DNA of 19,515 nt from Verrucomicrobiota bacterium (GCA_021413535.1 JAIOQF010000094.1:1-19515); one strand, 5' to 3'. Numbered from the stretch's first letter, positions 6,657 to 15,756 are shown. Notes: generated by a model not told the origin, from the sequence alone. A program made the numbers and translations.

Positions 6657-8720
6657 ATGTTCGACATCCGCTACCCAGCCGATTTGCCGATTACGGCCCG
6701 CCGTGAGGAGATCATCGCGGCCATTCGTGATCACCAGGTGGTGATCCTCGCGGGTGAAACCGGCTCCGGCAAAACCACGCAGTTGCCCAAGATGTGCCTC
6801 GAAGCCGCTGGCGACAACCTGCGCGGGCAGATCGGCTGCACCCAGCCACGACGTGTCGCCGCCATGAGCGTGTCAAAACGTGTCGCGGAGGAACTCAACG
6901 TGCCCTGGGGCCGCGAAGTCGGCTGCAAGATGCGCTTCAGCGACGACACCAGTCGCGACACGCGCATCAAGTTCATGACCGACGGCATCCTGCTCGCCGA
7001 AATTCAGAGCGATCCGATGTTGCGGGCTTATTCGATCCTCATCCTCGACGAGGCGCATGAGCGCTCGCTGAACATCGATTTTCTGCTCGGCTACCTGAGG
7101 GGCTTGTTGCAACAACGCCCCGATCTCAAGCTGGTCGTCACTTCCGCCACCATCGACACCGAAGCCTTTTCAAAGCACTTCGGTGATGCGCCGATCATCG
7201 AAGTCTCGGGCCGCATGTTCCCGGTGGAGATTCGTTACGCACCGCTCCCCACTGACGATGAAATCGACATGATCGAGGCTGCTGTCAGCGCCGTCGAAGA
7301 TGCGCTCATCGAATCCAGCGAAGGTGACGTCCTCGTCTTCATGCCAACCGAACGCGACATCCGCGAGACCCGCGATTTGCTCGAAGGCCGGCTCGGCTCC
7401 ACGTATGAAGTGCTCGCGCTCTTCGGCCGCATGGCATCGGGTGATCAGCAGCGCATCTTCTCGCCGGGACGCAAACGGCGGGTCGTCGTGGCCACGAACG
7501 TTGCCGAGACATCCATCACCATTCCGCGCATCCGTTACGTCATCGACACCGGGCTCGCCCGCATCAGCCGCTACAATCCACGCACGCGCACCAAACGTCT
7601 CCCCGTGGAAACTGTTTCGCAAAGCAGCGCCAATCAACGTGCAGGCCGCGCCGGTCGCGTTCAGGACGGCATCTGCATCCGCTTGTTAGCACAGGACGAC
7701 TACATGAAGCGCGAACGCTTCACCATGCCGGAAATCCAGCGCGCGAACCTCGCGGAGGTCATCCTGCGCATGAAGGCTTTCAAGCTCGGCGAGATCGAAT
7801 CCTTCCCCTTCATCAACCCGCCCACCCAGGCTGCGATCCGCAGCGGCTACGAACTCCTCCACGAACTCGGGGCCTTGGACGAAACACATGAGATGTCACC
7901 GCTCGGCAAAGAGCTGGCGCAGTTGCCGGTCGATCCAACTTTGGGACGCATGCTTCTGCAAGCGCGAAAGGAAAAGGCGCTGCCAGAGATGCTCGTCATC
8001 GCTGCAGGCCTGAGCATTCCCGATCCGCGCGAGCGACCAGACGATGACAAGGAACGCGCTGCCGCAGCGCACAAAGCCTGGTGGTGTCCGGATTCCGACT
8101 TCATCTCACTGCTGCGCATCTGGCAGGCGGTGCCCCAGACCGACGGCAAAGGCGGCATGAACGCACTGCGGAAGTTTTGCAAATCGAACTACCTGTCCTT
8201 CATGCGTATGAGGGAGTGGCGCGATGTGTGGAAGCAGTTGAGTGACACTTTGGCAGATGACGGGCAGGCACTATCGGAAAGCAAAGGTTCCAACGATGAC
8301 GCCATTCATCGCAGCATCCTGTCCGGCCAGCTCGGCCACATTGCCTTGCGTGAAGAGCGCAATCTCTACAAGGCCGGCGGCAACCGCCAGGTCACCCTCT
8401 TCCCCGGCTCCAACCTCTATGAACGCCGCGACAAGAACAAACCCGGCAAACCCGGCCAGGACAAATCCAAGCAACCTCCGTGGATCGTCGCAGGCGAGAT
8501 CGTTCATACCTCACAGCTCTTTGCCCGCAGTGTTGCCAAAATTAATCCTGACTGGATCGCCGAACTCGGCGGCCACCTCTGCGAACGCCGTTACAGCGAG
8601 CCCCACTACAGCGTTAAAACCGGGCGCGTGCTGGTCACAGAGCGTGTGTTTTTGCACGGACTGGAGGTAAAGCGTCAGCATCGCTCACGCGCGTGCGCAG
8701 CACCCGCGCCTGGGACGTAG
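6657..8720 (+). CDS. hrpA: HrpA-type DEAH RNA helicase, N-terminal part (frame broken)
   Basis: This is the first 687 codons of an ATP-dependent DEAH/RHA helicase. Visible motifs are Walker A GETGSGKT (33-40), TQPRRVAA (62-69), DEAH (131-134), SAT (163-165) and QRAGRAGR (327-334). The helicase-associated winged-helix/ratchet region follows (LAEVILRMKAF, FPFINPP, LGALDETHEMSPLGKELAQLPVDP), then the start of the OB-fold region (YSEPHYSVKTGRVLVTERVFLHGLEV). After about residue 670 similarity stops and the frame ends in an unrelated tail. Full-length HrpA proteins are near 1,300 aa; the rest is found in another frame from about 8618-10243. The ATG at 6657 lies 20 bases after the MFS stop. The open frame continues far upstream, but that part overlaps the MFS gene and has no family similarity. 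Helicase motifs are all present, so the fragment might retain activity. Confidence 0.88.
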   Translation: MFDIRYPADLPITARREEIIAAIRDHQVVILAGETGSGKTTQLPKMCLEAAGDNLRGQIGCTQPRRVAAMSVSKRVAEELNVPWGREVGCKMRFSDDTSRDTRIKFMTDGILLAEIQSDPMLRAYSILILDEAHERSLNIDFLLGYLRGLLQQRPDLKLVVTSATIDTEAFSKHFGDAPIIEVSGRMFPVEIRYAPLPTDDEIDMIEAAVSAVEDALIESSEGDVLVFMPTERDIRETRDLLEGRLGSTYEVLALFGRMASGDQQRIFSPGRKRRVVVATNVAETSITIPRIRYVIDTGLARISRYNPRTRTKRLPVETVSQSSANQRAGRAGRVQDGICIRLLAQDDYMKRERFTMPEIQRANLAEVILRMKAFKLGEIESFPFINPPTQAAIRSGYELLHELGALDETHEMSPLGKELAQLPVDPTLGRMLLQARKEKALPEMLVIAAGLSIPDPRERPDDDKERAAAAHKAWWCPDSDFISLLRIWQAVPQTDGKGGMNALRKFCKSNYLSFMRMREWRDVWKQLSDTLADDGQALSESKGSNDDAIHRSILSGQLGHIALREERNLYKAGGNRQVTLFPGSNLYERRDKNKPGKPGQDKSKQPPWIVAGEIVHTSQLFARSVAKINPDWIAELGGHLCERRYSEPHYSVKTGRVLVTERVFLHGLEVKRQHRSRACAAPAPGT
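8618..8720. other. Frame-break zone of hrpA
   Basis: The N-terminal frame is open to 8720. The C-terminal frame is open back to 8618 (preceding stop TAA at 8615-8617), so the switch lies in this interval. The phase difference is -1, equal to loss of 3n+1 bases. HrpA similarity in the first frame ends at HGLEV (about 8655-8669) and resumes in the second at ALFNFYDARI (about 8726). From memory of E. coli HrpA, about 65 residues normally separate these blocks; here about 19 do. A deletion of roughly 45 codons plus the frame change fits better than a single-base error. Confidence 0.65.
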
Positions 8721-10243
8721 CTGAAGCGTTGTTTAATTTTTACGACGCCCGCATCAAGGACGTTTCGTCCATTCACGACCTCAACAAGCTTGTTAACGAA
8801 CACCGCAAGGAACAACCGGACTTCCTTTGCGCCACTGAGAAAGACTTGATCGGCAACGCGGACATTGAAATCGACTTGCACCAGTTCCCCGACCAGGTTG
8901 CCTTTGGTGCCACGGTGCTCCCGCTGGATTACGCCTATTCGCCCGGTGAAGAACACGATGGCGTGACTGTGCGAGTGCCGGCGCACGCGGCGGAACATCT
9001 GACGAGCGGCCAGGTGCAATGGATGGTGCCCGGTCTGCGGGAAGAATTGATCGCCGTTTTGCTGCGCGCGCTGCCGAAAAGATTTCGTCGCGAATTCCAA
9101 CCCATCGATCAGCGGGCTCGCGAAGTTGCCGGACAGTTCGATCCCGGACGCGAGGAATTTCTTCCAGCACTCGCAGCGTATCTCACAAGACATTACCGCA
9201 TCGAGGTCAAAGGCAGCGACTGGCCACCGCAGAGCCTGCCGCCACATCTGCAGCCACGCATTGAAGTGGTCGATCAGAAACAGCAAACTCTCACTGCTAG
9301 TCGCGATCTCGACGCGATCCGTGCCAGCGTGCAAAAACAAGATACGCGCTCCGATGCTTGGGAGAAGGCCGTGCAGCGATTTGAGCGTTACGAATTGTCG
9401 TCATGGTCCTTCGGCGATCTGCCACGTTCCATCGTCATCGAAGAGATCGGCGGCGTGCCGGTCTCCGGCTATCCAGGACTCGCCTTTCGCGATGGAGAAG
9501 TCGATCTGCGTCTGTTTCGCACGGCGGATGAAGCCGAGAGATCTTCCCCTGCCGCAGTCCGCAAACTCGCGGAAATCGCGCTCGGCAAAGACCTGGCGTG
9601 GCTCTGGAAGGAACTGAAGAGTTTAAAATCGAATACCTCAAAAACAACGTCTCCAGCCAACTTTCAGGCCGCACTTTCATCACTGAAGCTCGCCACAATC
9701 AACACCGCGCGATTGTCTGATGAAGAACTGCAACAGCAGGCTCACGAGCACATCGTGCGGCACGCGTTGCGGCTGGAGCCGCTGCAGCCGCTCACCGAGA
9801 AACGCTTTCAAGCCATGTGCGATGGGACGCGCCGCGACCTGCCCTTGATCACCCAACGCATGCGCGATCTTCTCAAGCAGATTCAGGAGATGAAACTCAA
9901 GCTGCAAAACGTCACCCGTCGATACGCCGGCCTCGAACAGGATCTAGAACGTCTCGTTCCCCCGAACATTCTGGCAATCACACCGCACGACAAATTGCAG
10001 CATCTGCCACGGTATCTCCGAGCGATGGAAGTTCGCGGTGACCGGGCAACCAACGATCCCGCGAAGGATGCAACCAAAGCTGCATTGATCTCGGATTTCG
10101 ATGGCTGGCGATCGCATGTGCCCGAGTCGCGGCATGATACTTTCCGGTGGATGCTTGAGGAGTATCGGGTGCAGGTATTCGCTCAGGAGCTTGGGACTGC
10201 CCAGCCGGTGTCACCCAAGCGACTGGAGGCGTTGATGGTCTAG
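8693..10243 (+). CDS. hrpA: HrpA C-terminal part (DUF3418 region), separate frame
   Basis: The frame encodes 516 aa if read from GTG at 8693. It carries the conserved C-terminal half of HrpA: FNFYDARIKDVSSIHDLNKL, then GVTVRVPAHAAE, WMVPGLREELIAVLLRALPK (positions near 9020-9080), WSFGDLPRS, AWLWKELK, and the terminal FRWMLEEYRVQVFAQELG with the closing PVSPKRLEALM, a typical HrpA end. GTG 8693 has no close ribosome binding site: a GGAGG lies at 8663-8667, about 25 bases away. It may therefore not be translated on its own, unless the break is a sequencing or assembly error. The stop at 10243 lies 7 bases from the stop of the convergent VWA gene, leaving no room for a terminator between them. 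The conserved length argues the loss of frame is recent. Confidence 0.8.
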   Translation: MRSTRAWDVAEALFNFYDARIKDVSSIHDLNKLVNEHRKEQPDFLCATEKDLIGNADIEIDLHQFPDQVAFGATVLPLDYAYSPGEEHDGVTVRVPAHAAEHLTSGQVQWMVPGLREELIAVLLRALPKRFRREFQPIDQRAREVAGQFDPGREEFLPALAAYLTRHYRIEVKGSDWPPQSLPPHLQPRIEVVDQKQQTLTASRDLDAIRASVQKQDTRSDAWEKAVQRFERYELSSWSFGDLPRSIVIEEIGGVPVSGYPGLAFRDGEVDLRLFRTADEAERSSPAAVRKLAEIALGKDLAWLWKELKSLKSNTSKTTSPANFQAALSSLKLATINTARLSDEELQQQAHEHIVRHALRLEPLQPLTEKRFQAMCDGTRRDLPLITQRMRDLLKQIQEMKLKLQNVTRRYAGLEQDLERLVPPNILAITPHDKLQHLPRYLRAMEVRGDRATNDPAKDATKAALISDFDGWRSHVPESRHDTFRWMLEEYRVQVFAQELGTAQPVSPKRLEALMV

Positions 10244-10250
10244 CGGCTAT

Positions 10251-12866
10251 CTACAACTTAGATTTTTCCAGCTTCATCCGGCGAAAAACTGTCTGCCAGA
10301 TTCCGATGACGTGCTCCCAACGACGCACACCGATGTCGACAAGGAAAAGGAGCATCATCGCCATCACCAGATACGGCCACAGTTCCACAAGGCGCTTCGC
10401 CTTCGCGCTACCTAGATCGAGTTTTGTCCCCTTGTCGAGATAGGTTCCGCCGGTCATCGCACACACTTCTCGCAAAAGTTCTTCATTCACCGTGCCCAGA
10501 CTGGATTCACCACCGGGATTATGCACGAGTCCGGCTGTCACCATCTGGGCGCCACTTTGCGCACGGACGAGATACACCCCGGGCTGGTCCGGTTTGAACA
10601 AGCCTTCATACAATCCGGGACCGTTCTGGCGTAGCGCGAGCGTTTGCACCGGCTTGAGCGGCGCACCGAGTGATCCAGCTGGAACAAAGAAAATCTCAGC
10701 GCTGACCCGTTCGTTGTTTCCTCTCGTTCCTGCGTCTGCCAGCGCGTCCACGCTCACACGGGCTACATCGCCGTCCATCTCCAAGCGCAAGTCCATATTC
10801 TGACCCTGCGGGGGACGTGCCGTTTCGCGCAGCACCTGAGACCAGAACTGTCCGAAGCCGCTCCAGCGGCTGATCCACAAGTTCGCCCACCGGCTCTTCG
10901 CGTCGCTCGTGAACGCGGTGACTTTTCCCAGGCCGTAACGCCAGTGCGCCAGCAGCGGGTCGCCCAAATCCGTCACCAAAGGCACCTGCGCGGTGCTCTT
11001 GCGCAGCGTTTTTACATAACCGAGCAGCGGTGGCGGTTCGAACTTGTCCCATCCCGCGAGCAGCGGATGACGTTCTGCGAGCTTCGGCTCAAAGGCCTCC
11101 TCGCGGATCATGCGACCCGCGTGCATCAGCGTGTCCTGCGTGAAGATGCGCGTAATCGCGTTTGCATCCATCGTGCTGTAAGACTGTCCGCCACCGAGGC
11201 TGGCGACAGCCTGCAATAAAGGCATCCGCACATCCTGGCCGATGCCGACGGTGGAAATCGTGATGCCCTCGCTGCGGCACTGCGATGCCAGCGCCTCGTA
11301 TCCGCTGCCTGTGGTCTCGCCGTCCGTGAGGATAAGCATGTGTTTAATCTTCGCTTTCACACGCTGAAGTGCATTGCGTGCGTCGGTCATCGCCGGATAT
11401 AAGTTCGTGCCACCGCCCGCAGTCAGGCTCGCGATCTGGCCTGCAACTGCCGCTGTGGAAGTGAGCCTTGTCATGGGCACGACGACATGCGACTCGCCGT
11501 CGAACGCCCACACGCCTATGGAATCGTTCCGCGTCAGCACTTCCGCGGTTGCAATTGACGCGCTCTTGGCCATCTCCAGTTTCTCGCCCGACATGGATCC
11601 GGACCGGTCGATGCAAATCGCCAATGCGCTGCTTTGCTTTTCCTCTTCATCCGGCGCCTTCAAGCGCACGGGCAAAATCTCCTCAATCGGCGTGCGATAG
11701 TAGCCACCGACTCCAAACGAATTCGGCCCGCCGATCATGACAAAGCCGCCGCCGAGCTTGTCCACGTAGTCGCGGATCGCGACCATCGCGTTCTCGCCGA
11801 CCTTGTGTGCGGGCACGTCGGAAATGATCACGCCGTCGTAACCGCTCAACTCCTGCGCCGTGGTCGGAATATTACCGGGCTGCCGCAACTCGAGCAAAAT
11901 GCCCTCCTTCTCCATCGCCTGCGCAAGATACTGCGCCTCGGTCGCGTCACCCTCGACATAAAGAATTCGAAGTCGCCCGCGAACGTCGATGATCGTCAGT
12001 CCCTCGTTGTTCGAGGCAATGGAGTCGCCCGCGAACCCCTCGAGCACCGCTCGATAGTTGTAGATGTTCCTCATGGAGGGATGACGCGTGAACACCTCCT
12101 GAACCGCGCGACCGTTTCGGACCGTCAGATTTCGGCGTTCCACTTCGATTCCGTTCTCGAAGAGCTTCAACGCACCGCTGCCGTCCAGCGTGCTCTCCAC
12201 ATCCACGGTGAGCTTCAACGCCGCGCCCTCGTGAATCCGGGATTGTCCCGGCGTGATCTGGCGCACGCGCACATCCGGCTTGCGTGGTCCGGCCACCGGA
12301 ATCGCGTGCACATGCACATCCGCCACCGCGGCCGCGCGCGTGGCGTTCAACAGACCACCGCGCGTCTCCTGCCCGTCGCCGATCAGCACCACATGCCGCG
12401 CAGAGCCTGCGGGAAACAGCACGCGTGCATACTCCAGCGCCGCCGCGTAGTTGCTCTGGGCACCGTGCTTCTCCATCGCCGTCTTCAGCAAGCCAAGCTT
12501 GTCATCACTCAAATCTGACTCATTCAACAATCGTGCATCGTCACCAAAGCCGACATAGGAAACATCTACGTCGCCTGGCAACGACCCGCGCAATGCCCGG
12601 GCCTTATCGACTACCGTGCGAAAACCCTCCGCGCCCAGACTCTGCGAATGGTCGATGGCGATCACCACCGCCCGCCGCGTGCTGGTCACCACTTTTGCAG
12701 GGCCCGCGAGAGCAGCGAGCGCCAGCATCACGACTAGGGCGCGCACGATCAGCAGAATGCGCTTCCGCTGGGGAGCCATCGGATGCGCCGACCGACTCTC
12801 CGCCCACAGCAAAAATGCGAGGGCGGGAAAGATCAGCAGCAGGAGATATGGCGATTCCCAGTCCAT
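10251..12866 (-). CDS. Membrane protein with two VWA domains and a glutamine-amidotransferase-like domain
   Basis: The predicted product is 871 aa from ATG 12866, which lies 11 bases after the preceding gene's stop. A longer in-frame start at 12959 overlaps that gene and adds 31 non-hydrophobic residues, so I reject it. Order: helix 1 (about 5-21), helix 2 (37-54), a VWA-like domain with DHSQS (72-76), a beta-sandwich-like segment (about 200-290), a GATase1-like domain (about 298-402; GGGFVMIGGPNSFGVGGYY) without an evident catalytic Cys, a second VWA domain with a full MIDAS DRSGS (420-424), GGGTN (485-489) and TDGE (514-517), a YGLGKVTAFTSDAKSRW segment (644-660), and a final helix (832-848). 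It is the last gene of the MoxR operon. Such proteins are common in the PVC group and uncharacterised. The metal sites suggest ligand or partner binding outside the cytoplasm. Confidence 0.88.
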   Translation of the reverse strand: MDWESPYLLLLIFPALAFLLWAESRSAHPMAPQRKRILLIVRALVVMLALAALAGPAKVVTSTRRAVVIAIDHSQSLGAEGFRTVVDKARALRGSLPGDVDVSYVGFGDDARLLNESDLSDDKLGLLKTAMEKHGAQSNYAAALEYARVLFPAGSARHVVLIGDGQETRGGLLNATRAAAVADVHVHAIPVAGPRKPDVRVRQITPGQSRIHEGAALKLTVDVESTLDGSGALKLFENGIEVERRNLTVRNGRAVQEVFTRHPSMRNIYNYRAVLEGFAGDSIASNNEGLTIIDVRGRLRILYVEGDATEAQYLAQAMEKEGILLELRQPGNIPTTAQELSGYDGVIISDVPAHKVGENAMVAIRDYVDKLGGGFVMIGGPNSFGVGGYYRTPIEEILPVRLKAPDEEEKQSSALAICIDRSGSMSGEKLEMAKSASIATAEVLTRNDSIGVWAFDGESHVVVPMTRLTSTAAVAGQIASLTAGGGTNLYPAMTDARNALQRVKAKIKHMLILTDGETTGSGYEALASQCRSEGITISTVGIGQDVRMPLLQAVASLGGGQSYSTMDANAITRIFTQDTLMHAGRMIREEAFEPKLAERHPLLAGWDKFEPPPLLGYVKTLRKSTAQVPLVTDLGDPLLAHWRYGLGKVTAFTSDAKSRWANLWISRWSGFGQFWSQVLRETARPPQGQNMDLRLEMDGDVARVSVDALADAGTRGNNERVSAEIFFVPAGSLGAPLKPVQTLALRQNGPGLYEGLFKPDQPGVYLVRAQSGAQMVTAGLVHNPGGESSLGTVNEELLREVCAMTGGTYLDKGTKLDLGSAKAKRLVELWPYLVMAMMLLFLVDIGVRRWEHVIGIWQTVFRRMKLEKSKL

Positions 12867-12877
12867 TTGATTTTTCG

Positions 12878-14728
12878 TCAATACACCGTCTGGCGGTGGA
12901 ACAACCAGCTCTCGATCAGCAGAACGCCAAGTGCGAACCACAGAAGTTTCGTCCACCATCCGCCACCGGTGGCCCAGCGCCTGGCGGTGTTCTCCGTCGT
13001 GGATGTTCCCGCAGCAGCTGCTATCGCCGGAAGTTCCGTCTCATACACGCTCAGGAGAAGCGACGACTCCACTTTGCCGTTCGCGGCCTCGAAGATCCCG
13101 ATGCGGCGCAATTCAAACCAGCCGCCTCTGGACTCCTCCGAGGTATTGATGAATTTCGCGCCGTCCCAGTCGTGCCATTTCACGATGCCAGACTCCAGCG
13201 ACACAAAATCTCCGGGACGCTTCGGCTTGAGCGACGCCAGCGCCTCGTTGTTTTCCGCGCACCAGTAAAGTGCGTTGCCGATCAGCAATGGAAACGCGGA
13301 CATCAACGCAAGCTGCTCGCTCTTTCCCGGAATAAACGCGGTGACGACCATGCGCTGACCGTCGGCTTGGCCCGCAGCCAGCACCGGCTCTTGCCCAGCC
13401 ATCCACAAGGTCTCCAGCGTGTCGCTCATGTTAAGCACGGTTGTTTGCGTCACAGCAACACGGCCACTGGTCACGCGATAGAGCACGGGATGATCCGGCT
13501 GCACCGCGCGCACCGAGTCGTAGGGCACTGCCTTGTCCAGCTTCTTCGCGTGAATCGGTCCACTGTTCGAGGGTGGATTCAGAACCAGCGCCGGACGATC
13601 TGCAGGCCAGTCTTTCGGCAGCCAGTTTTCAAAAACATACACATCCGGTTTATCCTTTGGCGGGAAGTCATTGGCACCGCCCTTCATCACCTGGATTCGT
13701 TCCTCCGCAAGCATCGAGGACAGCGCCAGTTCCACGAACGGATCAGGCGTGTCGTTGAACCACGCCACAACCAGCGGCCGCGTCTTCGGCAAAGGCGCGA
13801 TGACCACATTGTCCCAGCCAAGACAGTCGCCCGGGCACATGGCTTCGATTTCAAGTCGCTGCCCCTTGCCGCCTTCAAGCGGAAGGATGAGGCGTGTGCT
13901 TTCGCCCGGCTTCAGCTCCAACTGGCGCAACTGCACTGGTCGCCCATCCAGCCGCGCCTCCAGTGTAGCCTCGACCTGTTTTTCATTCGCCGACGACGCA
14001 CTGACTTCGACGAACGCTTCAAACCGGTTCCGCGCCAACGGGGCCGGACGAATTTGAAAACCGGTAATGCCGATATTTACCGGGTGCTCAAGCGCGACAT
14101 TGATCATGCGTATTGTAGTTCCACCTTCAGGCGGAATCTTCATTCGCCTGTCGCTCGCACACCAGATCTCCGCCGGTGCCTCAAGCACGGCGAGACGTTG
14201 CGCGACGGCGAGCGCTTCCTCCGGACGATCTTCCACGGGCACGGTATCCGCTTGATCAATCAAGCGCAGCAGTTCACGCCGGCTCGTGCTGCGTGACTGC
14301 GTGACCTCGGCCTCCGCGTCGTAAACCACGAGCGACGTGATCACGTTTTCCGGCAACGCCTTGAGCCGATCCTTGAGCAGGGACTTCGCTTCCGCGAGCC
14401 GTGTCTGGCCCTTTTCATTCTTCGCCGACATCGAGGCCGAACGATCCAGCAGAATCACCAGGCTCTTCGGGGTCCCGCCACCACCTCCGTGAAACGGTCG
14501 CGCCAGCACAAATGTCGCCAGCACGAGCACGAGCAACGAGAGCAGCAGGGAAAGAATTTTCTTCAACCTTCGCAGCCACGCCGACTCCTGATGCTCCCGC
14601 GCCAACGAGCGGAAGAAAAGCAGCGTCGAAACCGGCATGCGCTTCGCTTTGCGACGGAACAGCCAGAGCGCGATCGGAATGAGCGCGAGCCAGAGCCAGT
14701 GGAGGTTTGACGGGTGGAGGAAGTGCAT
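12878..14728 (-). CDS. BatA-like membrane protein with VWA domain
   Basis: This 616-aa protein begins MHFLHPSNLHWLWLALIPIA, the usual BatA-type N-terminus, with helix 1 at about 9-24 and helix 2 at 57-76. A VWA domain follows with MIDAS DRSAS (95-99). After about residue 210 come beta-rich segments (ARNRFEAFVEVSA, QLELKPGESTRLILPLEGG) resembling the domain seen after VWA in BatA-like proteins, then a GATase-like region (DVYVFENWLPKDWPADRPAL). A C-terminal helix lies at about 593-610. The gene lies 109 bases after the DUF58 gene, a gap filled by a paired-hairpin repeat, and 11 bases before the next VWA gene. Together with the adjacent DUF58 and MoxR genes it forms a Bat/MoxR cluster. It probably acts at the inner membrane with its VWA domain outside; the ligand is unknown. 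Confidence 0.87.
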   Translation of the reverse strand: MHFLHPSNLHWLWLALIPIALWLFRRKAKRMPVSTLLFFRSLAREHQESAWLRRLKKILSLLLSLLVLVLATFVLARPFHGGGGGTPKSLVILLDRSASMSAKNEKGQTRLAEAKSLLKDRLKALPENVITSLVVYDAEAEVTQSRSTSRRELLRLIDQADTVPVEDRPEEALAVAQRLAVLEAPAEIWCASDRRMKIPPEGGTTIRMINVALEHPVNIGITGFQIRPAPLARNRFEAFVEVSASSANEKQVEATLEARLDGRPVQLRQLELKPGESTRLILPLEGGKGQRLEIEAMCPGDCLGWDNVVIAPLPKTRPLVVAWFNDTPDPFVELALSSMLAEERIQVMKGGANDFPPKDKPDVYVFENWLPKDWPADRPALVLNPPSNSGPIHAKKLDKAVPYDSVRAVQPDHPVLYRVTSGRVAVTQTTVLNMSDTLETLWMAGQEPVLAAGQADGQRMVVTAFIPGKSEQLALMSAFPLLIGNALYWCAENNEALASLKPKRPGDFVSLESGIVKWHDWDGAKFINTSEESRGGWFELRRIGIFEAANGKVESSLLLSVYETELPAIAAAAGTSTTENTARRWATGGGWWTKLLWFALGVLLIESWLFHRQTVY

Positions 14729-14737
14729 CGGATTCGC

Positions 14738-14798
14738 TGGAGTTCAAGCTTTAGCTTGCTCAGTCGCACGCTCCGGGCAGCCTGAAGGCTGAACTCCA
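14738..14798. repeat. Paired-hairpin inverted repeat C (REP-like) inside the MoxR operon
   Basis: Outer arms TGGAGTTCA (14738-14746) and TGAACTCCA (14790-14798) are perfect reverse complements. Inside are two hairpins: CAAGC, loop TTTA, GCTTG (14745-14758) and CAGCC, loop TGAA, GGCTG (14778-14791). The element lies in the 109-base gap between the DUF58 gene and the BatA-like gene and shares the layout of repeats A, B and D but not their stem sequence. It could tune mRNA stability within the operon. Similar GGAGTTCAGCC elements are, from memory, scattered in verrucomicrobial genomes. Confidence 0.75.
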
Positions 14799-14837
14799 AC
14801 GAACGACAACGCCGCTTTGTATTCGCTCATCATTTGA

Positions 14838-15734
14838 TCACGCGCTCGCCAGCGCGCTCCCCCTCGTAAGCAAATCCAGAAACCTCTCCTCGAACGGTTC
14901 GTCACTCGAGCAGCGGAAGAAGTCAATACGGCGGCTGGCGCAGGCATGGCTGAGATTGTCGGTGAACGCATTAAAAAGCTGGGTGTATTGTTTCACCTCG
15001 CGTTTGGTGATCCAGAAACGGCGGTGCTCGCCCGTCTCCACATCGCTGAGTTCGAATTCACCATCGAGGTCGGGTTCGATCTCGTGCGGATGCACCACCT
15101 GCACGAAATGCGTTTCACCCGGCCAGCCCGCAGCCTGGTTCACCGCCTCGACTGCGCTGCCGATGTCACGCCCGAAGAAATCCGAGATGACAAAGATCGC
15201 GCCGTAGCGCTGCCGCGTGGGTCGAAAGTCGGTGAACGCCTTCCCCAGATCAGTGAAGCCGCCGAACTCCCATCGCGTAGCCGCGGCGATGAACTTTTCG
15301 ATGTTCCCCTGCCCCCGCAGCGGCGGCAGTTCCTGCCGCACGGTCTCCTTCATGGAATACAAGCTCACGCGATGCTGCCCCGCGAGGCCGAGATAAGCCA
15401 ACGCGATCGCAAAACGCAGCGCCTGACTTCGTTTCTGCTCGAAGGGTTGAGCCATCGAGCCACTGGTGTCCACAATGATGTGCACGTGCAGCTCCTGCGT
15501 CTCTTCATACAGGCGGACAAAAAGTTTCTCCAATCGTGCATAAAGCCGCCAGTCGATGGCGCGGTAGTCGTCACGTGCGGTGTAGCGGCGGTAGTCTTTA
15601 AACTCGCGTGTGAACCCGGTCGCTGGTGTGCTTTGCTGCCCGCGCCGCAAGAGCACCTTCCGTTTGCGCAGGCGCAGCGCCAGCGTCCGCAGCCGATCGA
15701 GAAACTGGGAATCGAAAAGTTCTTCGCGGTTCAT
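14838..15734 (-). CDS. DUF58 domain protein (MoxR-associated)
   Basis: The product has 298 aa. The DUF58 signature is seen at 43-68: REFKDYRRYTARDDYRAIDW followed by RLYARLEK. A VWA-like fold follows with MIDAS DTSGS (89-93), then GGFTDLGKAF with a Thr in the expected metal-site position, and FVISDFFG. No transmembrane helix is visible, unlike many DUF58 proteins, so it is probably cytoplasmic. DUF58 proteins occur almost always beside MoxR ATPases and are thought to be their partners or substrates. The ATG at 15734 is 22 bases after the moxR stop, consistent with co-transcription. The start fits the family, whose members begin a short distance before the LRKRKVLLRRG segment. Confidence 0.93.
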   Translation of the reverse strand: MNREELFDSQFLDRLRTLALRLRKRKVLLRRGQQSTPATGFTREFKDYRRYTARDDYRAIDWRLYARLEKLFVRLYEETQELHVHIIVDTSGSMAQPFEQKRSQALRFAIALAYLGLAGQHRVSLYSMKETVRQELPPLRGQGNIEKFIAAATRWEFGGFTDLGKAFTDFRPTRQRYGAIFVISDFFGRDIGSAVEAVNQAAGWPGETHFVQVVHPHEIEPDLDGEFELSDVETGEHRRFWITKREVKQYTQLFNAFTDNLSHACASRRIDFFRCSSDEPFEERFLDLLTRGSALASA

Positions 15735-15756
15735 CGAGGCAATGAGCGTTGCGAGT

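Noticed and set aside
8646..8655. Programmed -1 frameshift at the TTTTT run in hrpA
   Set aside because: The context G TTT TTG does not fit X XXY YYZ, HrpA similarity in the first frame continues past it (HGLEV), and a slip would not explain the missing linker residues.
10244..10250. Bidirectional terminator between hrpA and the VWA gene
   Set aside because: Only 7 bases separate the two stops and no hairpin with T-run is visible there.
12284..14296. A 670-codon open frame on the plus strand
   Set aside because: It lies wholly opposite two well-supported VWA genes, has no recognisable domain and is rich in Arg, His and Pro as expected for an antisense shadow in GC-rich DNA.
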